From Methanobrevibacter_A sp964431035 (GTDB lineage: Archaea > Methanobacteriota > Methanobacteria > Methanobacteriales > Methanobacteriaceae), in contig CAYSIF010000002.1 of NCBI GenBank assembly GCA_964431035.1, positions 22,513 through 86,512 on the forward strand: 64,000 nucleotides of DNA, written 5' to 3'. The notes under the pieces are model-generated. The model worked only from the letters and a program-made list of their open reading frames with translations. It did no database searches and had not been told where the DNA came from. This document shows positions 44,693 through 53,733 of the stretch, one piece after another (positions within the stretch are counted from its first letter, which is position 1; the number at the start of each line of letters is the position of its first letter). Position numbers and translations under genes: made by a program.

Positions 44693-46672
44693 ATGAAATT
44701 TGAAGAAAATTCAATAAACACCACCACTGAAGAAGAAGTAGAGGTTAAAAAAGAAGAAAAAGAAGAAAAAATAAAACCTTCTACAAAAAAACCAATGTTA
44801 GATTACGAAGATCTAGACACAACAGGTGATATAGAAGTACCTCCACTACTAATAGACCAAGTAATAGGTCACGAAGAATCAGTAGAAACAATAAAAAAAG
44901 CAGCAAAACAAAGAAGAAACGTACTTCTCATAGGAAACCCTGGAGTAGGTAAATCAATGCTAGCAAAAGGAATGGCAGAACTACTCCCACCAGAAGTACT
45001 GCAAGACATACTAGTATACCCAAATGCAGAAGACCCAAACAACCCAATAATCCGCCCAGTACCCGCAGGCGAAGGTAAAAAAATAGTAAAAGCAAACAAA
45101 TCCAAATCAAAAATACACGACGAAAGAAAAATGCTAGTAACACTATTTGCAGTAGTCGCAGTATTCACACTAGGATTCTACTACCAAAAACTATTCGAAT
45201 CAATAATCGCAGTACTATTCATAGTATTCATATCCATGCAATTCAAACCAAGAAACAACGCACTATCACCAAAACTACTAGTCAACAACGGCGAAAGAAG
45301 ATTCGCACCATACATGGACGCAACAGGATCACACGCAGGAGCACTACTCGGAGACGTTAGACACGACCCATACCAATCAGGAGGACTAGGAACACCTCCA
45401 CACGAAAGAGTAGAAGCAGGAATGATCCACAAAGCTAACAAAGGAGTACTATACATAGACGAAATCGGAACAATGTCCTCAAAAACACAACAAGAACTAC
45501 TCTCAGCAATGCAAGAAAAAAGATACTCCATAACAGGACAAAGCGAAAACAGTAGTGGAGCAATGGTAAGAACACAATCAGTACCATGTGACTTCGTACT
45601 TGTAGCATCAGGAAACATAAAAGTCCTAGAAGGAATGCACATTGCAATGAGATCAAGAATCCGAGGATACGGATACGAAGTATTCATGAAAGACACAATG
45701 GAAGACACAATAGAAAACCGTAAAAAACTAGTACAATTCGTCGCACAAGAAGTTAAAAATGATGGAAGAATACCACAATTCAAACCAGACGCACTAGACG
45801 AAATCATCCTCGAAGCAAAAAGAAGAGCAGGTAAAAAAGACTCACTAACCCTAAAACTAAGAGACCTCGGAGGACTAGTCAGAGCAGCAGGAGATGTAGC
45901 AATAGAAGAAGATGCAGAATTCGTAACATCAGAACACGTAATAACTGCTAAAAAATACTCAAGAACACTAGAACAACAAATGGCAGACATGTCCATCGAA
46001 AACAGAAAAGACTACAGTGTATTCAAACAAGAAGGTGGAAAAATAGGTATGGTCAACGGACTCGCAATAATAGGTGACAGATCAGGAATAGTCTCACCAA
46101 TAGCAGCAGAAGCCGCACCAACCCAAAACAAAAACGGAGGAAAAATAATAGCAACCGGAAAACTCGGAGAAATAGCAAAAGAATCCGTTGAAAACGTAAG
46201 CGCACTAGTCAAAAAATACACAAACAAAGACATATCAGATTACGATATACACGTACAATTTATCCAAACATACGATGGTGTTGAAGGAGACAGTGCAAGC
46301 GTATCAATAGCAGCAGCAGTAATAAGTGCAATAGAAGAAATTCCTCTAGACCAATCTGTAGCATTAACAGGATCACTAAACGTACGTGGAGATGTAATGC
46401 CTATTGGAGGAGCAACTGGTAAAATAGAAGCTGCAGCAGAAGCAGGAATCAAAACAGTATTAATACCAGAAAGCAACTTAAAAGATGTTATGTTAGAAGA
46501 AAAATACGAAAAAATGGTTAAAATCATTCCATGTAAAACATTAAGTGATGTTTTAGAAAACATACTAATGAATGGAAGTAAAAAAGAAAAATTAATTAAC
46601 CATATTAAAGAATTAGGAAGTCAAGTATCTGATTCAATATCTGATTTAAACATCACACCAAACACACAATAA
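44693..46672 (+). CDS. lonB: ATP-dependent protease LonB (membrane-bound archaeal Lon)
   Basis: A 659-residue archaeal Lon. A charged N-terminus precedes the AAA+ domain with Walker A GNPGVGKS (81-88). Two membrane helices (about 147-182) are inserted within the AAA+ domain, and Walker B is VLYIDEIGTM (about 257). The protease domain has the Ser-Lys pair in GDSASVS (Ser534) and GGATGK (Lys577), 43 residues apart as expected. It degrades membrane and misfolded proteins. AAGGA precedes the ATG. The first 85% is written in C-ending codons, and the last 60 or so codons are mixed. Confidence 0.95.
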   Translation: MKFEENSINTTTEEEVEVKKEEKEEKIKPSTKKPMLDYEDLDTTGDIEVPPLLIDQVIGHEESVETIKKAAKQRRNVLLIGNPGVGKSMLAKGMAELLPPEVLQDILVYPNAEDPNNPIIRPVPAGEGKKIVKANKSKSKIHDERKMLVTLFAVVAVFTLGFYYQKLFESIIAVLFIVFISMQFKPRNNALSPKLLVNNGERRFAPYMDATGSHAGALLGDVRHDPYQSGGLGTPPHERVEAGMIHKANKGVLYIDEIGTMSSKTQQELLSAMQEKRYSITGQSENSSGAMVRTQSVPCDFVLVASGNIKVLEGMHIAMRSRIRGYGYEVFMKDTMEDTIENRKKLVQFVAQEVKNDGRIPQFKPDALDEIILEAKRRAGKKDSLTLKLRDLGGLVRAAGDVAIEEDAEFVTSEHVITAKKYSRTLEQQMADMSIENRKDYSVFKQEGGKIGMVNGLAIIGDRSGIVSPIAAEAAPTQNKNGGKIIATGKLGEIAKESVENVSALVKKYTNKDISDYDIHVQFIQTYDGVEGDSASVSIAAAVISAIEEIPLDQSVALTGSLNVRGDVMPIGGATGKIEAAAEAGIKTVLIPESNLKDVMLEEKYEKMVKIIPCKTLSDVLENILMNGSKKEKLINHIKELGSQVSDSISDLNITPNTQ

Positions 46673-46703
46673 AAAAAATTATATTTATTTATATTTTTTT
46701 TTT

Positions 46704-47021
46704 TTAATCTTTTCCTTTCCAAGTGTTACCACATTTAACACATCTATAAAAAATAGTAGGAGCTTCATCAGCACTTCTTGTTTGTTGCATCCACCATGCA
46801 ATTTTAGTATTACCACATCTGTAACATTTACCTTTTGTTGTAGGTAATGTTATAACATCTTCATCAATTAATATAACATCTTGTTTTGTTTTTTCTTCAC
46901 CTTTTGCAGTATACTGTTCTTGTATTACATCAGGTTCTAATTCTTTCACATATCCACATTTACATTTTAACTTCTTGTTTCGTGGAACTAACATTGAATT
47001 GCATTTTGGACAGAATTCCAT
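46704..47021 (-). CDS. tfs: transcription factor S
   Basis: A 105-residue TFS, the archaeal TFIIS/RpoM-like factor that rescues backtracked RNA polymerase by stimulating RNA cleavage. The N-terminal zinc ribbon is C-x2-C (4-7) and C-x1-C (19-21). The C-terminal ribbon has C-x2-C (66-69), the acidic loop motif RSADEAPT (about 82-89) needed for cleavage, and C-x2-C (94-97). AAGGAG lies upstream. It has its own transcript. Confidence 0.94.
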   Translation of the reverse strand: MEFCPKCNSMLVPRNKKLKCKCGYVKELEPDVIQEQYTAKGEEKTKQDVILIDEDVITLPTTKGKCYRCGNTKIAWWMQQTRSADEAPTIFYRCVKCGNTWKGKD

Positions 47022-47097
47022 TTTATTTATTCATACTCCTTAAAAAAAACTTTTTTTAAAATACTTTGGTGAAAAAAATTTTAGTTTAAAAAGATAT

Positions 47098-47529
47098 TTA
47101 AATGTTATCAATATCTTTTTGACTTAGGATGGTTGTATTCATCTTTTTTAATGCTTCTAATCCTTTTTCAGGATTATCTAATTTCATTACAACAATTGCT
47201 TCGTCTTTTTTATGACTTAGGAATGCATAGATATATTCTACATTGATTGAATTGTCTTCTAATATTGTTAATGCAGTGTTTAATCCATTTGGTTCGTCTG
47301 GAACACCAACAACAACTACTTCTGTTTCTTTTACAATGAATTTGGCATTGGTTAGTGCTTCTTTTGCTTTTTCTGTGTTGTCGACTATTAATCTTATTAT
47401 TCCTTTTTTATCATTATCTGCTACAGATAATCCACGAATGTTTATGTTTGCATCTGCTAATGTTTCAAGTGCATGTTTTAATCTTCCTTCTTTGTTTTCT
47501 ACAAAGATGGATATTTGTTTTATTTTCAT
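47098..47529 (-). CDS. tandem ACT-domain regulatory protein
   Basis: A 143-residue protein made of two ACT-like domains (about 1-68 and 69-140), the second beginning VVVGVPDEPNGL. Such proteins bind amino acids and commonly lie next to phenylacetate-CoA ligase homologues, as here (24 bases downstream of it). It probably senses an aromatic or branched amino acid. I use ATG 47529, nine bases after GAGGT; a TTG at 47538 abuts that site. Confidence 0.85.
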   Translation of the reverse strand: MKIKQISIFVENKEGRLKHALETLADANINIRGLSVADNDKKGIIRLIVDNTEKAKEALTNAKFIVKETEVVVVGVPDEPNGLNTALTILEDNSINVEYIYAFLSHKKDEAIVVMKLDNPEKGLEALKKMNTTILSQKDIDNI

Positions 47530-47553
47530 TTTTAACAAACCTCAATATTTTTT

Positions 47554-48855
47554 TTAGCTAAAGTCACGTTCATCAATAACTCTTATAGCTTTACCTTCGC
47601 TTCTTGGTAGGGTGTCTGGTTCTACTAATGTTACATTGACTCTTAATCCGATTTCTTCTTTAATGTCTTTTGCAAGTTTATTTTCGATTGTGTTTAATTC
47701 TTTCATTTCATCGGAGAACATTTCTGGTTCTACTTCTACTTTTACTTCTACTTCATCAAGTAGTTCTGGTCTTGTGACATGTATTTGGTATGTTGGTTGA
47801 ACTCCTTCGTTTTTGAATAGTGCTTTTTCGATTTGGTATGGGAAGATCATTACTCCTCTTATTTTTAACATGTCGTCGCTTCTTCCAGTTATGCGTTCTA
47901 TTCTCCAGCTGGTTCTTCCACATGCACATTTTTCTTTGTGTAATGCGGTTATGTCTTTGGTACGGAATCTTATTACTGGTGTTCCTTCTCTTGTTAATGT
48001 TGTTAGAACTAGTTCTCCTGTTTCTCCTTCAGGAAGTACTTCTCCAGTTTTTGGATTAATTACTTCTGGATAGAAATGATCATCTGCTAAGTGTAATCCA
48101 TTTTTTTCACAGCATTCTATTGCGATTCCAGGACCCATTACTTCTGTTAATCCGTAAATATTGAGTGCAGTTATTCCGAGGCTTTCTTCAATTTTTGTTC
48201 TTAATTCTTCGGTCCACATTTCTGCACCGAAGATACCGTATTCAAGTTTATTGTCTTCAGGTTTGTATCCTGCTTTTTTTAAGCTTTCTCCAAGGTATGC
48301 TGCATATGATGGTGTGCAAGTTAAAATGTTACTTCCGAAGTCCATTATTGTGTCTATTTGTCTTTTTGTGTTTCCTGCGCTTATTGGTATGACTGTACAA
48401 CCGAGGGTGTTTGATCCGTGGTGTATTCCGAAACCACCAGTAAATAATCCGTATCCGTATGCATTTTGTACACGTGTTTTTCTTGTAGCATCGCACATTC
48501 CTAATCCTCGTGCGATTATTTCTCCCCATGTGTCTATGTCTCTTTTTGTATATTCGGATACTGTTGGCACTCCTGTTGTTCCACTTGAGGAGTGGATTTC
48601 TACGATTTCTTCTTCAGGCACTGCTTCCATTTTAAATGGATATGCTGCACGTAGGTCTGTTTTTGTTGTGAATGGTATTTTTTCAATATCGTCTAGTGTT
48701 TTTATATCTTCAGGCTTAATTCCTGCTTCATCAAATAGTTTCTTATAGAATGGAACATTTTCATAAACATTTGCTATTGATTTTTGTAATAATTTTAACT
48801 GTAGTTCTGATTTATCCTCATCAGACATACATTCTGCAGATTTATTCCAAATCAT
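47554..48855 (-). CDS. phenylacetate-CoA ligase homologue
   Basis: A 433-residue adenylate-forming enzyme of the PaaK branch. The phosphate loop is SSSGTTGVPT (about residues 89-98), TPSYAAYLGE lies near 181, the adenine motif is YGLTEVMGPGI (about 235), and ITGRSDDMLKIRGVMIFP (about 329) is the hinge. In methanogens it probably activates imported aryl acids (phenylacetate, indoleacetate) for reductive amino-acid synthesis. It is paired with an ACT-domain protein. AAGGT precedes the ATG. The coding strand is strongly A/C-rich. Confidence 0.9.
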   Translation of the reverse strand: MIWNKSAECMSDEDKSELQLKLLQKSIANVYENVPFYKKLFDEAGIKPEDIKTLDDIEKIPFTTKTDLRAAYPFKMEAVPEEEIVEIHSSSGTTGVPTVSEYTKRDIDTWGEIIARGLGMCDATRKTRVQNAYGYGLFTGGFGIHHGSNTLGCTVIPISAGNTKRQIDTIMDFGSNILTCTPSYAAYLGESLKKAGYKPEDNKLEYGIFGAEMWTEELRTKIEESLGITALNIYGLTEVMGPGIAIECCEKNGLHLADDHFYPEVINPKTGEVLPEGETGELVLTTLTREGTPVIRFRTKDITALHKEKCACGRTSWRIERITGRSDDMLKIRGVMIFPYQIEKALFKNEGVQPTYQIHVTRPELLDEVEVKVEVEPEMFSDEMKELNTIENKLAKDIKEEIGLRVNVTLVEPDTLPRSEGKAIRVIDERDFS

Positions 48856-49050
48856 TTTCTTTTTTACCTTCTAATTATTTTTTTTTATTATTTTTTTTTT
48901 AATTAAGAAATAAAAATTATAAAAGATTTTTTTTTTTATTTAATATAATTCTTAACTAAATAAAGTTTTAAATATTTCTTATTATTATAATTATTGAATA
49001 GTAATAAAAGATAACATTAAATAATAAATTTAGAAAAACTATGCTTTATT

Positions 49051-49062
49051 TTTTATATAAAT
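49051..49062 (+). promoter_or_regulatory. TATA element of the symporter operon
   Basis: TTTTATATAAAT lies about 90 bases before the symporter ATG, in an otherwise gene-free 292-base AT-rich gap (48856-49147) in which nothing else was recognised. Confidence 0.45.
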
Positions 49063-49147
49063 TAGAAGTATTTGGATTTTATTCTTAATTCTTTATTATT
49101 TCCTTTTATTCTTTTTTTAATTCTTTTTTGTGAGGTTTAAAGTTAAT

Positions 49148-50758
49148 ATGAATTACTATTTACTAATCGGTGTATTTGTAATATATTTTGTAATGGTTAT
49201 TTTAGTAGGATATTTAGCTTATAGAAGAACCCACTCATCTAAAGATTTCCTGGTTGCAGGACGTGAAACTAATCCATATATTATGGCTTTAAGTTATGGT
49301 GCAACTTTCATATCTACAGCAGCAATTGTAGGTTTTGGAGGTATTGCAGGTAAATATGGGATGGGTATTCTTTGGTTAGCTTGGCTGAATATTATCGTTG
49401 GAATATTTTTAGCATTCGCATTTTTAGGTAAGCGAACAAGACGTATAGGTAGAAACTTAGATTCTGTAACATTTCCAGAATTTTTAGGTCGTAGATTCGA
49501 CAGTAAATTTATACAAGTTTTCAGTGGATTAATAATATTTTGTGGAATGCCTTTATATGCAGCAGTTGTAATGATTGGTGCAGCTCGTTTTATGGAAACC
49601 ACATTAACACTGGACTTTAACTTAGCTCTTTTAATATTATCTGTTATTATTGCAGTTTATGTATTCTATGGTGGTATAAAAGGGGTTATGTATACTGATG
49701 CATTACAAGGAACCATAATGTTTGCAGGAATGGTTGTTTTACTTGTATTTATTTATGTTCAATTAGGTGGAGTAACACATGCTAACACTGCATTAACAAA
49801 TATGGCATCATTATATCCTGCAAGTGCCCTGGCAGAAGGAGGTACAGGTTGGACAACATTCCCAACGTTGGGATCACCATTCTGGTGGAATCTAGTAACT
49901 ACAACAATTATGGGTGTAGGTATAGGAGTAATTGCACAACCATCACTAGCAGTCAGATTCATGACAGTAAAATCTGATAAAGAATTAAACCGTGCAGTGC
50001 TAGTTGGAGGAATATTCATCGCAGTAATCCCAACAACAGCATACATTGTTGGAGCACTATCAAATGTTTATTTCATGCAACATATGGGACAAATAGCAGT
50101 AGATGTTGTTGGAGGAAATATTGATAAAATAATCCCTACATTTATTAATATGGCAATGCCAGAATGGTTTGTTTACATATTCCTTTTAACATTACTTGCA
50201 GCAGCAATGAGTACCATGAGTGGACAATACCACACTCAAGGAACAGCTCTAGGACATGATATAATAGAAACACTACGAAATAAAAAATTCTCAGATAATG
50301 CATCAACTACCCTATCAAAAATAGGTATATTAATAGCAGTAGTATTATCACTTGTTATAGGATTATCATTACCTGGAAGTATTGTTGCATTAGGAACAAG
50401 CCTATTCTTCGGAATATGTGCAGCAGCATTCTTACCAACATATCTTGGAGCATGTTACTGGAAACGTGCAACACGTGAAGGAGCAATAGCAGGAATAGTC
50501 TCTGGAACAATTGCTAGTTTATTCTGGTTAGTATTTGTATTCAAAAAGACAGCAACAAGCTTAGGAATCTGCCAAATGATAACAGGTAAACCAATGCTCA
50601 TAACTGCAATGCCATGGCCATCTGTAGATGCATTAATAATTGCAGTACCAATCAGTGCAATAATATTTATCGTAGTAAGTTTACTTACAAAACCAATGGA
50701 TGAAGCTATTTTAAACAAATCATTCAACGGTGCTAAAAAAATAGAGGAGAATGCATAA
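49148..50758 (+). CDS. sodium:solute symporter (SSS family)
   Basis: A 536-residue SSS transporter with about 13 membrane helices. The SSS-specific N-terminal segment RRTHSSKDFLVAGR (about residues 26-39) precedes GATFISTAAIVGFGGIAG (about 52), with the broken helix of the LeuT fold. AQPSLAVRFMTVKSDKE (about 263) is the classic SSS block. It moves an organic anion, amino acid or sugar with Na+; the substrate is not readable. ATG 49148 lies 11 bases after TGAGGT; a GTG at 49130 overlaps the site. Codons shift from T-ending to C-ending midway. A small membrane-protein gene follows at once. Confidence 0.92.
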   Translation: MNYYLLIGVFVIYFVMVILVGYLAYRRTHSSKDFLVAGRETNPYIMALSYGATFISTAAIVGFGGIAGKYGMGILWLAWLNIIVGIFLAFAFLGKRTRRIGRNLDSVTFPEFLGRRFDSKFIQVFSGLIIFCGMPLYAAVVMIGAARFMETTLTLDFNLALLILSVIIAVYVFYGGIKGVMYTDALQGTIMFAGMVVLLVFIYVQLGGVTHANTALTNMASLYPASALAEGGTGWTTFPTLGSPFWWNLVTTTIMGVGIGVIAQPSLAVRFMTVKSDKELNRAVLVGGIFIAVIPTTAYIVGALSNVYFMQHMGQIAVDVVGGNIDKIIPTFINMAMPEWFVYIFLLTLLAAAMSTMSGQYHTQGTALGHDIIETLRNKKFSDNASTTLSKIGILIAVVLSLVIGLSLPGSIVALGTSLFFGICAAAFLPTYLGACYWKRATREGAIAGIVSGTIASLFWLVFVFKKTATSLGICQMITGKPMLITAMPWPSVDALIIAVPISAIIFIVVSLLTKPMDEAILNKSFNGAKKIEENA

Positions 50759-50762
50759 AAAA

Positions 50763-50879
50763 ATGATGGTTTTAGGAATTGAAGATCCATGGATCTGGGG
50801 AATTTACATATTAATCATATTATCAGCATTACTATGCATAGTCTACGGTGCTGTTAACTGGAATAAAGGAGACGAATAA
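50763..50879 (+). CDS. symporter small accessory protein (38 aa)
   Basis: A 38-residue membrane peptide, four bases after the symporter stop. It has one membrane helix (about residues 13-30) after the start MMVLGIEDPWIWGIY and ends NWNKGDE. The D-P-W-x-W-G N-terminus and the position directly after an SSS gene fit the known family of small proteins accompanying these symporters, probably as a stabilising subunit. GAGGAG at 50744-50749 serves as ribosome site; ATG 50766 is an alternative start. Confidence 0.85.
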   Translation: MMVLGIEDPWIWGIYILIILSALLCIVYGAVNWNKGDE

Positions 50880-51021
50880 AAAAATACTGAGAAAAAAATT
50901 TTAATTAAATATTTTTTATTTTTTCCCATATTAAATTAATATATTAATAAAAAAAATAAAATAATAAATAAAATAATAATTTTTTTCTCAAACAATTTTT
51001 TTTCTTATAGAGGCAATTATC

Positions 51022-51246
51022 ATGAAAACTAAAGAATTAATAGGTAAAGAAGTTCTAGACTCCAATATAAATGTATTAGGAAGAGTTATAGATTTAGACT
51101 TTAATCCAGATACCTTTGAAATTGAAAATCTAGTTATCCAAAGAGGTAACATACAAGAAAGAATGAGCATTAAAAAAACAGAAGACTTAATACCAATAAG
51201 TGCAGTTTGCTCAGTAGGAGACAAAGTACTCCTAAACGACTTATAA
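51022..51246 (+). CDS. PRC-barrel domain protein
   Basis: A 74-residue single PRC-barrel: KELIGKEVLDSNINVLGRVIDLDF (from residue 4) is the first half of the fold and the DLIPISAVCSVGDKVLL end is typical. Family members are small adaptors, related to the RNA-processing RimM domain and to photosynthetic H subunits. The archaeal stand-alone forms have no fixed role. AGAGG lies upstream of the ATG. pyrE starts 35 bases downstream, so co-transcription is likely. Confidence 0.85.
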   Translation: MKTKELIGKEVLDSNINVLGRVIDLDFNPDTFEIENLVIQRGNIQERMSIKKTEDLIPISAVCSVGDKVLLNDL

Positions 51247-51281
51247 AAATTAAAAAAATAAATAAAAACTTAGAGAAAAAT

Positions 51282-51806
51282 ATGGACAATAAAAATCATT
51301 TAATAAACTTATTAAAAAACAATAAAGTTGTTGAAAAAGGCAACTTCACATTAGCAAGTGGTAAACAAAGCAACTACTATGTTAATATGAAAAGAGCAAT
51401 AACAAATCCAGAAATCCTATCAACAGTAGCTAAACTAATCAATGAAAAAATAAAAAATGATAACATTGATAAAATAGCAGGCCCTGCATTAGGAGCAGTT
51501 CCAATAGCAACAGCAGTATCACTAGAATCTAACCTTCCATTACTAATGATACGAAAAGAAAAAAAAGGCTACGGAACAAGTAAACTAATCGAAGGAGAAT
51601 TAACTGAAGGAGATAATGTTATTGTTGTTGAAGATGTTACAACAACCGGAGGTTCATTACTCAAAGCAATACATGCAATACAAGATAATGGGGGAAATGT
51701 AAGCAGAGCTTTCGTTTGTGTGGACCGTGAAGAAGGAGCAACTGAAAACTTCAAAAATGAAGACATACTCCTCGAACCTTTAATAAATGTTAGTGAATTT
51801 TTCTAA
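51282..51806 (+). CDS. pyrE: orotate phosphoribosyltransferase
   Basis: A 174-residue PyrE that makes orotidine 5'-phosphate from orotate and PRPP. NFTLASGKQSNYYVNMKRA (from about residue 21) is the orotate site, RKEKKGYGTSKLIEG (about 88) the catalytic loop, and VIVVEDVTTTGGSLLKAI (about 109-126) the PRPP motif. The start ATG 51282 gives the normal archaeal length; the frame is open further upstream but overlaps the PRC-barrel gene. The ribosome site is weak. Confidence 0.94.
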   Translation: MDNKNHLINLLKNNKVVEKGNFTLASGKQSNYYVNMKRAITNPEILSTVAKLINEKIKNDNIDKIAGPALGAVPIATAVSLESNLPLLMIRKEKKGYGTSKLIEGELTEGDNVIVVEDVTTTGGSLLKAIHAIQDNGGNVSRAFVCVDREEGATENFKNEDILLEPLINVSEFF

Positions 51807-51926
51807 TATAATAAAATATAAAAAAAATAACAAACTTCACTCTAACAATTTATTAATTTTTTTTACTATTTTTTTATCAAATCAAAATATTTTCTATTTA
51901 AAAAATATATAGGATTAAAAATAATA

Positions 51927-52430
51927 ATGGAAGAAACAATATACATTTTAGATGCATCAGCAATAATAAACGGATTTGAACCAACAAACAATCTAAACTA
52001 CACAGTATCAGATATCACATACGAAATTAAAGCATTAGATGCACAACTAAGATTCAACCAAGCAATTGATGAAAATAAACTAATCATAAGAGATCCTATA
52101 GAAAAATATAAAAAAATCCTAGAAAAAACTATAAAAAAATCAGGAGACAGTTTAAGACTATCTGGACCTGATAAAAACTTAATCGCATTATCCTTAGAAC
52201 TTAAAGAAGAATATAATAATATTAAAGTCTTAACAGATGATTATTCTATCCAAAATGTTTTAAAAATATTAAACATCCCCTATGATAGTATTATAACTGA
52301 AGGTATTGAACAAGTATATAATTGGGTTAAAACATGCAATGGATGTAGAAGAGACTTTCCAGAAGATTATCCTTACGATGATTGTGAAATCTGCGGATCA
52401 TCACTTTTTAACAGAAGAATAAAAAAATAA
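51927..52430 (+). CDS. nob1: ribosome maturation endonuclease Nob1
   Basis: A 167-residue protein with an N-terminal PIN nuclease domain (ILDASAIING, Asp9; GPDKNLIALSLEL near 82; VLTDDYSIQNV near 98) and a C-terminal zinc ribbon (CNGC at about 135 and CEIC at about 154). This is the layout of archaeal Nob1, which cuts the 3' end of pre-16S rRNA. AGGATT lies about 12 bases before the ATG. The DUF2117 gene follows after 33 bases. Confidence 0.9.
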   Translation: MEETIYILDASAIINGFEPTNNLNYTVSDITYEIKALDAQLRFNQAIDENKLIIRDPIEKYKKILEKTIKKSGDSLRLSGPDKNLIALSLELKEEYNNIKVLTDDYSIQNVLKILNIPYDSIITEGIEQVYNWVKTCNGCRRDFPEDYPYDDCEICGSSLFNRRIKK

Positions 52431-52463
52431 TATTAAAATATTTAATGGAGTATTTTTAAGATT

Positions 52464-53681
52464 ATGGAAATTGGAGTAGTAGTACACGGTCCAAACATAA
52501 TAGACTCAGGTTATGCAGTCTATATATTAAATATCCTATCTAATTATGGTAATGTTCACTGCAGACTTGGAGGAACAATGGGTAGAACAGCAGTTATAGA
52601 TGCATCACTAGAAAATATTATAGATATTAGTGAAAAATTATTCCCAAGCCAATCACTTAAAAAATTTAAAAACGAAGAAATGGACTGCATATTCCTATTA
52701 AATTATGGTAAATCATCTACAACTGGACAAGTATTCGGTTATAAAGTTTTTAATAATTATTCTAAAGGATTACTAGATAATAATACTCCAATAATACAAA
52801 TAGAACGTCCTGGTGAAGAAGATGGAAGTGTTATACTATGGGACGGGGATGACACAACACTTAAATTAAGCGAGGACTCAAGAGTTGAATTAAAATCATT
52901 ACCTATTAATAAATTTGTTAATAATATCGCCAATGAATTAGAATTAAACATAGTAAACCCAGAAGATATACGATTAAAATATTTTAAAGAAGACTTTATG
53001 GATGGGGAGAATAAACGATATGTTTATGGTGTAAGTCCTAATGAAAATATCCTAGTTAATGGTATGGTAGTAGGAAAATCCACATCTGAAAATATTATCT
53101 TAATATCTGATAATGGAATTATAACAGATATTGTTGGAGGTATTATTAAACCGCATGGTGTTGAAAAATTAGGTAAAGTAAACTTACAAAAAGCTATAAT
53201 TAAAACAGGACTTCTTAGAAAAACAGATAATATAAAACCACGAATAATTGAAAACAAAAAAGATACAGAATATATTAAAATAGCTTACCTCAACCATGCA
53301 GCTGAAGACGTATACAAATATAAAAACACAGACATAGTAATAAGCATAGGAGACGACACAACCCTACTAACATCAGACATACTATACAGATTCAACATCC
53401 CAATAATAGGAATAACAGATGGAGACCTAGACAAAGTAGTTGAAAAAGGATTCACAAACAAAAAATCAAAAATAATACAACTAGAACCAGGATACGATGA
53501 CATCATCGGAGAAAAAATATTCAACCAAATACTCAACCAAGAAAAAATCCTAAAACTAAAAATACCAACAAACAAAACAAAAGAACAATACCAAAAAGAC
53601 ACAATAAACAATTTAACCAAAGAAATAATTCAAATAGTAAATAATATAAATTGCAAGTATAAAATATTAAATAAAGTATAG
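52464..53681 (+). CDS. DUF2117 family protein (methanogen-conserved, function unknown)
   Basis: A 405-residue protein of the DUF2117 family, which is conserved in methanogens and uncharacterised. It begins with VVVHGPNIIDSGYA (about residue 5), followed by RLGGTMGRTAVIDA (about 35); the C-terminal half contains SIGDDTTLLTSDILYRFNIPIIGITDGD, which suggests a TOPRIM- or NTP-binding-like fold, but I cannot assign one. GGAG precedes the ATG. The next gene is mmp2 (about 50 bases), so it may belong to the marker cluster. Codon use switches abruptly at about base 53284 from mixed T-ending to C-ending and back near 53620. Confidence 0.72.
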   Translation: MEIGVVVHGPNIIDSGYAVYILNILSNYGNVHCRLGGTMGRTAVIDASLENIIDISEKLFPSQSLKKFKNEEMDCIFLLNYGKSSTTGQVFGYKVFNNYSKGLLDNNTPIIQIERPGEEDGSVILWDGDDTTLKLSEDSRVELKSLPINKFVNNIANELELNIVNPEDIRLKYFKEDFMDGENKRYVYGVSPNENILVNGMVVGKSTSENIILISDNGIITDIVGGIIKPHGVEKLGKVNLQKAIIKTGLLRKTDNIKPRIIENKKDTEYIKIAYLNHAAEDVYKYKNTDIVISIGDDTTLLTSDILYRFNIPIIGITDGDLDKVVEKGFTNKKSKIIQLEPGYDDIIGEKIFNQILNQEKILKLKIPTNKTKEQYQKDTINNLTKEIIQIVNNINCKYKILNKV

Positions 53682-53733
53682 AAATACTATCTTTTCTTTA
53701 AACAAAAAATAATAAAAAGTGTGTTGTTATAAA

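Noticed and set aside
45181..45996. 271-residue open frame antisense to lonB
   Set aside because: Shadow of the lonB protease gene, which has all catalytic motifs; the antisense translation is Ser/Cys-rich and motif-free.
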